DNA of 64,000 nt from Azotobacter paspali (GTDB lineage Bacteria; Pseudomonadota; Gammaproteobacteria; Pseudomonadales; Pseudomonadaceae): NCBI RefSeq assembly GCF_042434745.1, contig NZ_JBHLSS010000127.1, one strand, 5' to 3'. Made by a program: the position numbers and the translations under genes. Of this stretch, positions 1-9,653 are shown piece by piece. The first letter of the stretch is position 1; each line of letters starts with the position of its first letter. The notes under the pieces are model-generated. The model searched no databases, was not told the DNA's origin, and saw nothing but the letters and a program-made list of their open reading frames with translations.

Positions 1-424
1 GCATCACCGCCGGCGCGACCAGGAACATCCGCTCGGGCACCTGCCCTAGTACAGCCAGGCGCTCTGCAAGATTGAGTGCGACATAGCCACCGAAGGAAAA
101 GCCGAAAATATTCAAGGGTAGCTGCGGCGACTGCCCACGTACCCAACGGACGACTGCTTCGGCATCATCTACCTCGCCACTACCCATGTCGTGATCGCCT
201 GCGCTGGCGCCGACGCCCCGATAGTTGAAGCGCAGCGTACTGTAGCCTGCATCCCGGGCGGTACGTTGCAAGGTGGAGACGACCTTGTTCAGCATGGTCC
301 CACCCTTCACCGGATTAGGATGGCAGAGCAACGCCAGGCCGCGGGCCTGCGGTATCTCGAGGTAAAGAGCCTCGAGTGGGCCACAGGGTCCATCGATGAA
401 AAGGGAGTTTTCGCGATTCGACAA
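1..424 (-). CDS. alpha/beta hydrolase, 3' end outside window
   Basis: Serine hydrolase of the alpha/beta fold; its C-terminal part lies beyond the left edge. I read it from a TTG at 424 because GGAG sits about six bases upstream (complement of 432-435) and no ATG fits the conserved N-terminus. The translation begins LSNRENSLFIDGPCGPLEAL, then shows LCHPNPVKGGTM (oxyanion region) and FNYRGVGASAGDHD. The nucleophile elbow is GFSFGG around residue 117. The Asp and His of the triad are not visible because of the truncation. It is divergent from zapG. The same type of hydrolase lies next to this gene in Pseudomonas. Substrate unknown. Confidence 0.8.
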   Translation of the reverse strand, partial: MSNRENSLFIDGPCGPLEALYLEIPQARGLALLCHPNPVKGGTMLNKVVSTLQRTARDAGYSTLRFNYRGVGASAGDHDMGSGEVDDAEAVVRWVRGQSPQLPLNIFGFSFGGYVALNLAERLAVLGQVPERMFLVAPAVM

Positions 425-694
425 ACTATATCTCCGTGAGCAAGCCAGAGGCCGACTCGTCTGGCGTGGTTGGATCGCCGCGCCCTGCAAAGGGAGCGCA
501 GCACAGGAATGCGCTGCGCCGCCAGCCCCGTGGGCGGGCCGTGATAAGGCTTGTCCAATGACGGCACACTGTCCATGACACGGTCAAGTCCGGACCCATT
601 TGCCGGCATGGAACATCGCGTGCGTCTAGATCAGCTATACAGGGCATCCTGGAGCCGCTAACGTAAAATAAAAGAAGCGTATAGAGGAAGGATC
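425..694. other. divergent intergenic region, hydrolase / zapG
   Basis: About 270 bases between two outward-reading genes, so it must hold both promoters. I see no convincing gene. On the minus strand a TTGACC (complement of 583-588) could be a -35 element for the hydrolase. Upstream of zapG the run TAAAATAAAAGAAG is AT-rich, but no clear -35/-10 pair is visible. Confidence 0.4.
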
Positions 695-1138
695 GTGGAA
701 CAGACGCTCATAGCTTGGTTACTACCAGCCCTCACCCTGCTCGTCGGCATCACCATCGGCTTCATTGCCGCCCGTCTATTGCCCAATGCGGTCCCCAGCC
801 GGACACAACGCCAACTGGACGAACTGCAGGAACGCTTCGATACCTATCAGAGTGAAGTAATTACCCATTTCAACACCACCGCAAGCCTGGTGAAGAAGCT
901 CACTCAGAGTTATGCGGAGATTCAGGAACACCTGTCAGAAGGCGCCAGCCGTCTCGCACTCGATGAATTGACCCGTCAGCGTCTGCTTGCCGCGCTGCAA
1001 AACGAAGAAAACCTCGGCAACCATGAGCGCCTGTCCAGCGCAATGACTCCCGAGGCTCCCAAGGATTACGCTCCCAAGCTAGCCGATGCCCCCGGCATGC
1101 TGGACGAACAGTTCGGCTTGAAGGGCGGCAAGCACTGA
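695..1138 (+). CDS. zapG: ZapG/YhcB-family inner-membrane protein (DUF1043)
   Basis: 147-residue protein with one N-terminal membrane anchor (about residues 6-28) followed by a cytoplasmic helical/coiled-coil part (QRQLDELQERFDTYQSEV), the usual YhcB/ZapG plan. The family links envelope growth and cell division in gammaproteobacteria. The start is a GTG at 695 preceded by a strong AGGAAGG at 685-691. The gene stands alone, followed by a hairpin terminator. Family assignment is firm; the precise role here is inferred. Confidence 0.88.
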   Translation: MEQTLIAWLLPALTLLVGITIGFIAARLLPNAVPSRTQRQLDELQERFDTYQSEVITHFNTTASLVKKLTQSYAEIQEHLSEGASRLALDELTRQRLLAALQNEENLGNHERLSSAMTPEAPKDYAPKLADAPGMLDEQFGLKGGKH

Positions 1139-1158
1139 AGCTCTTGCAAGGCTTCAGG

Positions 1159-1180
1159 CCCCGCCCTGGCGGGACTTTTC
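1159..1180 (+). terminator. rho-independent terminator after zapG
   Basis: GC-rich inverted repeat CCCGCC / GGCGGG with a two-base loop, followed closely by ACTTTTC. It lies about 20 bases after the zapG stop and before the convergent cysNC gene. Confidence 0.7.
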
Positions 1181-1345
1181 CCTTCTCGAACGACCCACCA
1201 CAACGACACCTATAGAGGCTTGCACCACCCATCGCCGTAGAGACTGACGAAGCCCGCAAGCACCTTAGCAGGCTGCAAAAGTCGGGCTCCAGGGAAGTCG
1301 ACACCCCACCTTCCCCCGACAGCTGTGAGTGGGGAGTGGACGGGC

Positions 1346-3247
1346 CTAAAGGGCGCCGCGACTACGCAACAGCTCGAGCACCTGCTTCACCCCCTCTTCC
1401 ACCGAAAGATGCAAGGTATCGATCACCAGATCCGCGTCCAGCGGTATGTCGTAGGGGAAGGACTCACCGGGGATATGATCGCCTCCCGTAGCATAGATGC
1501 CTTGTGGATCCCGCTCACGGCAGACCAGCGGGGAAGCCTGTACATAGACGGTGATCAGGCGCTCGGCACCGACTAGAGCCCGTGCCTGGGCACGCCCCTC
1601 GGCATCCGGAGCGACGAAGGCGGCGAGCGCCAGTAGACCGGCTTCGTTGAACTGCCGAGCTACTTGGGCGGCACGCCGCCAATTCTCGGCGCGCCCAGCA
1701 CGATCCAATGGCAATCCCGTGTTCAGATCATGACTCAGATTCTGCCCGTCCAGTACGTATACTGCGCGCCCCATATCGAACAGTTTGCGCTCCAGGGCAT
1801 AAGCCAGGGTGCTTTTGCCGGCGCCTGACAGGCCGGTGAACAGAACCGTGACCGGCCGCTGGCCGAAGCGTGTGGCACGCTCCTCGGCGCTGACGTGGGG
1901 TAGCAGCCCATGGTGACCACCGACGTTCTGCCCGGACAGAGGCTCGGCGACGATCATACCGGCACCAACGGTACCGTTGGTCAGCCGGTCGATGACGATG
2001 AAGGCACCGGTAGTGCGGTTGTACTCATAACCATCGAGGGCAATGGGCGCATCCAGACCGACCCGAACACGAGCGATCTCATTGAGCTTCAGTTCGCTGG
2101 CCGGTGCACGATCGAGAGTGTTGACGTCGATACGGTGCTCGATGGCAACGATGTTGCCCGGCACATAGCTAGTGGCGCGCTTGATGTCGTATTTCTTACC
2201 TGGCAGCATCGGCTCCTCGGCCATCCATACCAGCATGGCCTCGAAGCTGTCGGCGACCTGTGGACGATTGTCGGCATGCACCAGCATGTCGCCGCGCGAC
2301 ACGTCGATCTCGTCCTCGAGAGTCAAGGTGATCGCCTGACCGGGAATCGCCTGCTCCAGCTCACCATCATAGGTGACGATGGAGCGCACTCGACTGGTCT
2401 TGCCCGACGGCAACACGGCGACCTCGTCCCCCTTGTGTACGACACCGCTGGCCAGGGTGCCGGCGAAACCACGGAAGTTGAGGTTGGGCCGGTTGACGTA
2501 CTGAACCGGGAAACGCATGTCGGTCAGATTGCGATCGGCGGCGATTTCGACAGTCTCGAGGATCTCCATCAGCGATGGCCCCCGGTACCAGGGCGCCCGC
2601 TCGCTCCGGTTGACCACGTTGTCTCCCTTGAGCGCCGACATCGGCACGAAATGCAGCGAACTCGGCCTAAGGCCGAGGCGCTCGGCAAACTGCAGGTAAT
2701 CGGCCTGAATACGCTCGAAAACGCCCTGATCGAAATCCATCAGATCCATCTTGTTGACCGCGACCACGATGTGCCGGATACCCAGCAACGAGGCGATAAA
2801 ACTGTGCCGGCGGGTTTGGGTCTGCACGCCGTAGCGGGCGTCGATGAGGATGATCGCCAGATCGCAGGTGGATGCGCCGGTGGCCATGTTGCGAGTGTAC
2901 TGCTCGTGGCCAGGGGTGTCGGCAATGATGAACTTACGCTTGGCAGTGCTGAAATAGCGATAGGCGACATCGATGGTGATGCCCTGCTCGCGCTCGGCCT
3001 GCAGGCCGTCGACTAGCAGCGCCAGGTCGACCTCATCGCCAGTCGTGCCGACCCTTTTCGAATCGCGGGTGATCGCTTCCAGGTGATCCTCGTAGATCAT
3101 CTTGGAATCGTGCAGCAGGCGACCGATCAGGGTGCTCTTGCCGTCGTCGACATTGCCACAGGTGAGAAAGCGCAGCAGTTCCTTGCGTTCGTGCTGGGCC
3201 AGATAGGCGAGGATGTCCTCGCTGATCAGTTCGGATTGATGCGACAT
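1346..3247 (-). CDS. cysN: CysNC: ATP sulfurylase GTPase subunit fused to APS-kinase domain
   Basis: 633 residues. Residues 1 to about 450 are an EF-Tu-like GTPase with GNVDDGKST (31-39), DTPGH (110-114) and NKMD (165-168): CysN, which drives APS formation by CysD. Residues about 472-633 are an APS-kinase (CysC) domain with an intact P-loop GLSGAGKST. Its substrate site is altered: the usual DGDNxRxGL reads DGQNLSHDL, and the FISP segment that holds the phosphorylated Ser in E. coli CysC reads FVAP. It lies 12 bases downstream of cysD, so the two form an operon. GTPase function is firm; kinase activity is doubtful. Confidence 0.95.
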   Translation of the reverse strand: MSHQSELISEDILAYLAQHERKELLRFLTCGNVDDGKSTLIGRLLHDSKMIYEDHLEAITRDSKRVGTTGDEVDLALLVDGLQAEREQGITIDVAYRYFSTAKRKFIIADTPGHEQYTRNMATGASTCDLAIILIDARYGVQTQTRRHSFIASLLGIRHIVVAVNKMDLMDFDQGVFERIQADYLQFAERLGLRPSSLHFVPMSALKGDNVVNRSERAPWYRGPSLMEILETVEIAADRNLTDMRFPVQYVNRPNLNFRGFAGTLASGVVHKGDEVAVLPSGKTSRVRSIVTYDGELEQAIPGQAITLTLEDEIDVSRGDMLVHADNRPQVADSFEAMLVWMAEEPMLPGKKYDIKRATSYVPGNIVAIEHRIDVNTLDRAPASELKLNEIARVRVGLDAPIALDGYEYNRTTGAFIVIDRLTNGTVGAGMIVAEPLSGQNVGGHHGLLPHVSAEERATRFGQRPVTVLFTGLSGAGKSTLAYALERKLFDMGRAVYVLDGQNLSHDLNTGLPLDRAGRAENWRRAAQVARQFNEAGLLALAAFVAPDAEGRAQARALVGAERLITVYVQASPLVCRERDPQGIYATGGDHIPGESFPYDIPLDADLVIDTLHLSVEEGVKQVLELLRSRGAL

Positions 3248-3259
3248 GGAGCGAAGACC

Positions 3260-4177
3260 TTAGAAGTAACCCTGACGTTTCTTTTCTTCCATCGAGCCGG
3301 CGCCATCGTGATCGATGACTCGCCCTTGGCGTTCGGACGTGCGGGTCAGGAGCATTTCCTGAATGATGTCCGGCAGGGTAGCGGCGGTAGACTCCACGGC
3401 ACCGGTCAACGGGTAGCAACCGAGGGTGCGGAAACGCACCATCTTCTTCTGGATGCGCGCTTTCTCTTCGGCGGAGAGATGTTCGAGAATACGATCATCG
3501 TCGATCATGATCAGGGTGCCGTTCTTCTCGATGACTTCGCGCTCGGCGGCGAAGTACAACGGCACTATGGGGATCTGCTCCAGGTAGATGTACTGCCAGA
3601 TATCCAGCTCGGTCCAGTTGGACAACGGAAACACTCGAATCGACTCGCCCTTCTTCACCTTACCGTTGTAGACGTTCCACAGTTCGGGGCGCTGGTTCTT
3701 CGGATCCCAGCGATGCTTGCTGTCGCGGAACGAATATACGCGCTCCTTGGCGCGGGATTTCTCCTCGTCGCGCCGAGCACCGCCGAAGGCGGCATCGAAG
3801 CCGTACTTGTCCAGCGCCTGCTTGAGGCCTTCGGTCTTCATAATGTCGGTGTGCTTGGCACTACCGTGGGTGAAGGGGTTGATGCCCTGCGCTACCCCGT
3901 CGGGATTGACATGGGTGATCAGCTCCAAGCCCATCTCCGCGACCATCTTGTCGCGAAATCTGTACATCTCCTGAAACTTCCACTGAGTATCGACATGCAT
4001 CACCGGGAACGGCAGCTTGCCCGGAAAGAATGCCTTGCGCGCCAGATGCAACATCACGGCAGAATCTTTGCCGATGGAGTACAGCATCACCGGGTTGTCG
4101 AACTCAGCGGCCACCTCACGGATGATGTGGATGCTTTCCGCCTCCAGTTGCTTCAGATGCGTCAGTTTGTCGGCCAT
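3260..4177 (-). CDS. cysD: sulfate adenylyltransferase subunit 2 (CysD)
   Basis: 305 residues, full family length. CysD makes adenosine 5'-phosphosulfate from ATP and sulfate, the first step of sulfate assimilation, in complex with CysN. The PP-loop ATP-pyrophosphatase motif SIGKDS is at residues 34-39, with the downstream GGARRDEEKSRAKERVYSFR block also present. First gene of the cysD-cysNC operon. Start at 4177 matches the family N-terminus, although the Shine-Dalgarno sequence is weak. Confidence 0.96.
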   Translation of the reverse strand: MADKLTHLKQLEAESIHIIREVAAEFDNPVMLYSIGKDSAVMLHLARKAFFPGKLPFPVMHVDTQWKFQEMYRFRDKMVAEMGLELITHVNPDGVAQGINPFTHGSAKHTDIMKTEGLKQALDKYGFDAAFGGARRDEEKSRAKERVYSFRDSKHRWDPKNQRPELWNVYNGKVKKGESIRVFPLSNWTELDIWQYIYLEQIPIVPLYFAAEREVIEKNGTLIMIDDDRILEHLSAEEKARIQKKMVRFRTLGCYPLTGAVESTAATLPDIIQEMLLTRTSERQGRVIDHDGAGSMEEKKRQGYF

Positions 4178-4203
4178 GGTTACTCACGGATTGCGGATGG
4201 GTT

Positions 4204-4219
4204 ACGGCCGGCGGGCCGT
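4204..4219 (-). promoter_or_regulatory. hairpin in the cysD leader
   Basis: Perfect inverted repeat ACGGCC-GGCG-GGCCGT in the 125-base space upstream of cysD. The AT-rich DNA at 4240-4300 probably holds the promoter and any CysB site, but no confident -35/-10 pair could be assigned. Confidence 0.35.
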
Positions 4220-4302
4220 GGGACGTCGGCGCACTCTAGCACAGTCCCACTTCTAATAGACGAAGCATTTAGATCAAAGCGATCTAGCGATATAGCCACC
4301 AT

Positions 4303-5061
4303 TTAAACCGGATTGGGGCAATCGACGAACAGATGCTCGACGTCAAAGGTTCGCGCCAGGTACTCGCCCAAGGCCTGCACACCATAGCGCTCGGTGGCAT
4401 GATGCCCTGCCGCGAGGAAATTGATACCGTTCTCCCGAGCACTGTGCACGGTGGCCTCGGAAACCTCGCCGGTCAGATAGGCGTCGGCACCGGCGGCGAT
4501 CGCCTGTTCGATGTAGCCTTGTGCAGCTCCGGTACACCAGGCGATACGATGGATCGGTCGCTCGGCTTCGATCAGCAGGGGCTGACGACCCAGCACCTGA
4601 TGCACTTGCCGGGCGAACTCCAGTGCCGCCACCGGCTCGGCCAGGCAGCCGATCAAACCGACCGAGCGCGGATTGCCCGGCTCCAGCGCTCCATCTACCT
4701 GCAGCCCGAGCTGCCTGCCCAGTTGCACGTTATTGCCCACCTCGGGATGTACATCCAGCGGCAGATGGTAAGCCAGCAAGCTGATCTCGTTACTCAGCAG
4801 GGTATGCAGCCGGCGCCGTTTGTTACCCACGATACAGGGATTTTCGTTGCGCCAGAAATAACCATGATGGACCAGCACCAGATCCGCCCCGACCTCGACA
4901 GCCGCATCCAGCAGCGCCTGGCTGGCCGTTACGCCACTGACGACTCTGGCGACCCGGGAACGTCCCTCAACTTGCAAGCCATTCGGACAATAATCGGCAA
5001 TGCCACTCACCGCCAGATAGCGATCGGCTTCTTTTACCAGTTCGGACAGGGCGATGGCCAT
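4303..5061 (-). CDS. Nif3-like dinuclear metal center protein (YbgI family)
   Basis: 252 residues, the short bacterial NIF3/YbgI form that assembles as a hexameric ring with a two-metal site. Metal-ligand motifs visible: LVHHG (His 65-66), AYHLPLDVHP (Asp and His near 100-106) and GHHATERYG near residue 220. It is divergent from algW across a 110-base gap, as in Pseudomonas. Biochemical function is unsettled in the family, so none is assigned. Confidence 0.93.
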   Translation of the reverse strand: MAIALSELVKEADRYLAVSGIADYCPNGLQVEGRSRVARVVSGVTASQALLDAAVEVGADLVLVHHGYFWRNENPCIVGNKRRRLHTLLSNEISLLAYHLPLDVHPEVGNNVQLGRQLGLQVDGALEPGNPRSVGLIGCLAEPVAALEFARQVHQVLGRQPLLIEAERPIHRIAWCTGAAQGYIEQAIAAGADAYLTGEVSEATVHSARENGINFLAAGHHATERYGVQALGEYLARTFDVEHLFVDCPNPV

Positions 5062-5113
5062 CTACGTCTCCATGAAAGGCTCGCGAGCCGCTAGCCAGTC
5101 GGCGGCTCCCTCG

Positions 5114-5119
5114 TATAAT
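5114..5119 (+). promoter_or_regulatory. candidate -10 box for algW
   Basis: TATAAT followed by GGCGCACC, 53 bases upstream of the algW start. No good -35 match lies 16-18 bases before it, so the promoter may be weak or activator-dependent. Confidence 0.45.
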
Positions 5120-5171
5120 GGCGCACCTTACGATCCCCCCTTAGCCCTCGCAACCCCAAGGACTCCACTCC

Positions 5172-6323
<1,152 letters not shown>

Positions 6324-6362
6324 GACCACCCTGCCTGGGAACGAGACAGGCCCACTTGTGGC

Positions 6363-7418
6363 TCAGCAAAGGGCCGCCAGCACGTCGGTCAGCGCCCGGT
6401 TCTGTTCCGGAGTTCCGACGGTGATGCGCAGGAACTGACGAATCCGTTCCTGCTTGAAATGGCGAACTATCACCCCCTGCTCACGCAGCCCTGCCGCCAA
6501 TCGTTCGGCATCGTGAACGGGGTGACGAGCGAAGACGAAGTTGGCTGCTGATGGCAATACTTGGAAGCCCAGACGCTGCAACTCACCGACCAGGCGTTCG
6601 CGGCTGTCGATCACCCGCCGGCAGGTCTGCTCGAAGTAGGCACGATCCTCGAAGGCCGCCGCCGCTCCAGCTATGGCCATACGATCCAGCGGATAGGAAT
6701 TGAAGCTATTCTTGATCCGCTCCAGCGCTTCGATCAGTTCCGAGTGGCCGACCGCCAGACCGACTCTCAGCCCGGCCAGGGAACGCGACTTGGATAGGGT
6801 CTGGGTCACCAGGAGATTGGCATGCCGGTCAACGAGACCGATCGCTGTCTCGCCACCGAAATCCACATAGGCCTCATCCACCACCACCACCGAGTCCGGG
6901 TTACTCTCGAGCAGCCGCTCGATGGACTCGAGCGGCAGTAGGCAGCCTGTCGGAGCATTGGGATTGGGGAAGATGATGCCTCCGTTGGGACGCACAAAGT
7001 CTTCGACGCGAATGCGAAACTCCTCGTCCAGCGCAACGGTCTCGAAGGGAATTGCGTAGAGACCACAGTACACCGGATAGAAGCTGTAGGTCACATCCGG
7101 GAACAATAGCGGCCGGCCATGTTGGAACAGCCCATGGAAGATGTGCGCCAGCACCTCGTCGGAGCCATTGCCGACGAACACCTGGTTGCTCCGCACTCCA
7201 TAGTAGTCAGCGATCGCCTGCTTCAGGCGCTCGCCGTTGGGATCGGGATACAAACGCAGGCCATCGTTCAGTTCGACCTGCATGGCAGCGATTACCCGCG
7301 GCGACGGCCCATAGGGATTTTCGTTGGTATTGAGCTTGACCAGCTTGCTTAGCTTCGGTTGTTCGCCCGGTACATAGGGCACCAGGTTCTTGACGAAGGG
7401 ACTCCAGAATTTGCTCAC
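6363..7418 (-). CDS. hisC: histidinol-phosphate aminotransferase
   Basis: PLP-dependent class I/II aminotransferase that converts imidazole-acetol phosphate to histidinol phosphate. The PLP lysine is in TLSKSRSLAG near residue 210; NENPYGPSP and YPDPNGERL are also family motifs. I start at the GTG at 7418 (VSKFWSPFV), giving 351 residues, because GAGGAG/GGAAGG lies just upstream and the family begins here. An in-frame ATG at 7466 would add an unconserved 16-residue leader. Last gene of the his part of the minus-strand cluster. Confidence 0.93.
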   Translation of the reverse strand: MSKFWSPFVKNLVPYVPGEQPKLSKLVKLNTNENPYGPSPRVIAAMQVELNDGLRLYPDPNGERLKQAIADYYGVRSNQVFVGNGSDEVLAHIFHGLFQHGRPLLFPDVTYSFYPVYCGLYAIPFETVALDEEFRIRVEDFVRPNGGIIFPNPNAPTGCLLPLESIERLLESNPDSVVVVDEAYVDFGGETAIGLVDRHANLLVTQTLSKSRSLAGLRVGLAVGHSELIEALERIKNSFNSYPLDRMAIAGAAAAFEDRAYFEQTCRRVIDSRERLVGELQRLGFQVLPSAANFVFARHPVHDAERLAAGLREQGVIVRHFKQERIRQFLRITVGTPEQNRALTDVLAALC

Positions 7419-7532
7419 GCCCTTCCTCTCCTCGGATTTGTTGCAATCGTCTTGCATGGAAGCCAATCCTCCGGCGCGCTTATGCTCGTGAGCATCGCAG
7501 ACGGATTCGCCTCCGCCGGTTTTGTGTGAACT

Positions 7533-8843
7533 TCATGCCTTGATCCGGTACTCGGCGCTGCGCGCATGAGCCGTCAAGGACTCGCCACGGGCCAGCACCG
7601 ATGCGGTCTCGCCCAGCTCGGAAGCTCCCGCCGCCGAGCAGAAGATGATCGACGAGCGCTTCTGGAAATCGTACACGCCTAGCGGCGACGAGAACCGCGC
7701 GGTACCGGAAGTCGGCAGCACATGGTTGGGACCAGCACAATAGTCACCCAGCGCCTCGGCGGTATAGCGCCCCATGAAGATGGCACCGGCATGGCGGATC
7801 TTCGGCAGCCAGCGCTGCGGATCGGTTACCGACAGCTCGAGATGCTCGGGGGCGATACGATTGGCTACGGTGATGGCCTGTTCCAGGTCGGTCACTCGGA
7901 TGAGCGCACCACGCCTCTCCAACGAGGTACGGATGATCTTCGCACGCTCCATGGTCGGCAGCAGGCGGGCGATGCTCTCGGCCACCCACTCGAGAAAATC
8001 GGCATCCGGACTGACCAGAATCGACTGGGCATCTTCATCGTGCTCGGCCTGGGAAAACAGATCCATGGCGATCCAATCCGGATCGCTCTGCCCATCGCAG
8101 ACCACCAGGATCTCCGAGGGGCCGGCGATCATATCGATGCCAACCTGACCGAATACGTGGCGCTTGGCCGTAGCCACATAGATGTTGCCAGGGCCGACGA
8201 TCTTGTCCACCTGCGGCACACTCTCGGTGCCATAGGCCAGCGCAGCCACGGCCTGAGCTCCGCCGATGGTGAACACGCGGTCGACGCCTGCCACGCAGGC
8301 GGCAGCCAGCACCAGTTCGTTGAGCTCGCCACGCGGGGTCGGCACCACCATCACCACCTCTGCGACACCAGCTACCTTGGCCGGAATGGCATTCATCAGC
8401 ACGGAGGATGGATAAGCCGCCTTTCCGCCCGGCACATACAATCCCGCACGATCGAGCGGAGTAACCTGCTGACCGAGCACGGTGCCATCGGCTTCGGTAT
8501 AGGTCCAGGAGTCCTGCTTCTGCCGCTCATGGTACAGGCGTACACGCCCGGCAGCCTTTTCCAGGGCTTCGCGCTGCTCACGGGAAATGCGCGTCAAGGC
8601 CAGCTCCAGACGCTCGCGCGGCAGGATCAGTTCGGCCATGGAGCCAGCCTCGACATTATCGAAGCGCCGGGTGAACTCGACTACGGCAGCATCACCACGC
8701 TCGCGTACGGCCTGGAGGATATCCAGCACGCGTCGATTGACGGCCTCATCGGAAACACTTTCCCAGCTAAGCAAATGATCCAGATGGCGTGGAAAGTCCG
8801 GATCGGCAGCGTCGAGTCGGCGAAGGGCGAGGGATGCGGTCAT
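7533..8843 (-). CDS. hisD: histidinol dehydrogenase
   Basis: 436 residues, full length. Zinc- and NAD-dependent enzyme that oxidises histidinol to histidine in two steps. Family signatures are VPGGKAAYPSSVLMNAIPA, AGPSEILVV, the metal/catalytic segment FSQAEHDEDAQS, and GPNHVLPTSGTARFSSPLGV. It lies between hisG and hisC, a short his group embedded after murA. The remaining histidine genes are outside the window. Confidence 0.96.
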   Translation of the reverse strand: MTASLALRRLDAADPDFPRHLDHLLSWESVSDEAVNRRVLDILQAVRERGDAAVVEFTRRFDNVEAGSMAELILPRERLELALTRISREQREALEKAAGRVRLYHERQKQDSWTYTEADGTVLGQQVTPLDRAGLYVPGGKAAYPSSVLMNAIPAKVAGVAEVVMVVPTPRGELNELVLAAACVAGVDRVFTIGGAQAVAALAYGTESVPQVDKIVGPGNIYVATAKRHVFGQVGIDMIAGPSEILVVCDGQSDPDWIAMDLFSQAEHDEDAQSILVSPDADFLEWVAESIARLLPTMERAKIIRTSLERRGALIRVTDLEQAITVANRIAPEHLELSVTDPQRWLPKIRHAGAIFMGRYTAEALGDYCAGPNHVLPTSGTARFSSPLGVYDFQKRSSIIFCSAAGASELGETASVLARGESLTAHARSAEYRIKA

Positions 8844-8951
8844 AACGGCCTCTTGAATGGCTGGAACTCGGGCGCCGCTAGCCTAGCAAGCCTTCCGCGC
8901 GGGCACCCGAGAAATTTCGCTATGACACGGATAGGCGTTGGCGGGTCAGGA

Positions 8952-9587
8952 TCAGGCCGGATGTCGGCTTTCGACGGCGGCGCGCAGGGTATCGATCAGG
9001 GTCTGGATGCGCGCATGCTGCATCTTCATCGAAGCCTTGTTGACGATCAGACGCGAGCTGATGGTAGCGATCAGCTCTTGAGGCTCCAAGCCGTTAGCGC
9101 GCAGAGTATTGCCGGTATCGACCACGTCGATGATTTTGTCGGCGAGACCCACCAGCGGTGCCAGTTCCATGGAACCATAGAGTTTGATGATATCCACTTG
9201 ACGACCCTGTTCGGCGTAATAGCGCTTGGCCACATTAACGAACTTGGTAGCCACTCGCAGACGCCCCCTGGGCGCTTCAGCACCGACCTTGCCGGCAGTC
9301 ATCAGCTTGCAGTTAGCGATCTTCAGGTCGAGGGGCTCGTACAACCCCTGGCCACCATACTCCATCAGCACATCCTTGCCGGCGACACCCAAGTCGGCAG
9401 CACCGTTTTCGACATAGGTCGGCACATCGGTGGCACGGACGATCAGCAGACGCACGCCTTCCTGGCAAGTGGGGATGATGAGCTTGCGGCTCTTGTCAGG
9501 ATTCTCGACGGGTACGATGCCGGCTTTTGCGAGCAGTGGCAAAGTGTCATCGAGAATCCGGCCTTTGGACAGGGCAATGGTTAGCAT
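8952..9587 (-). CDS. hisG: ATP phosphoribosyltransferase, short form
   Basis: 211 residues, the short HisG-S form, which lacks the C-terminal regulatory domain. It catalyses the first committed step of histidine synthesis and in this family needs the HisZ partner, which is not in this window. Recognisable segments are ALSKGRILDDTLPLL, GAADLGVAGKDVL and DIVDTGNTL-like VDVVDTGNTLRANGL. It starts 66 bases after the murA stop and probably shares its transcript. Confidence 0.95.
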   Translation of the reverse strand: MLTIALSKGRILDDTLPLLAKAGIVPVENPDKSRKLIIPTCQEGVRLLIVRATDVPTYVENGAADLGVAGKDVLMEYGGQGLYEPLDLKIANCKLMTAGKVGAEAPRGRLRVATKFVNVAKRYYAEQGRQVDIIKLYGSMELAPLVGLADKIIDVVDTGNTLRANGLEPQELIATISSRLIVNKASMKMQHARIQTLIDTLRAAVESRHPA

Positions 9588-9653
9588 GAAAACGGATGTC
9601 CTTGATATTGACCCTATCGTGGGCTGAAATCGGCGCCATGCCAGACGCCGACC

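Noticed and set aside
7722..9584. A 620-codon open frame on the plus strand opposite hisD and hisG
   Set aside because: Shadow of two well-conserved genes; no ribosome site and no family motif.
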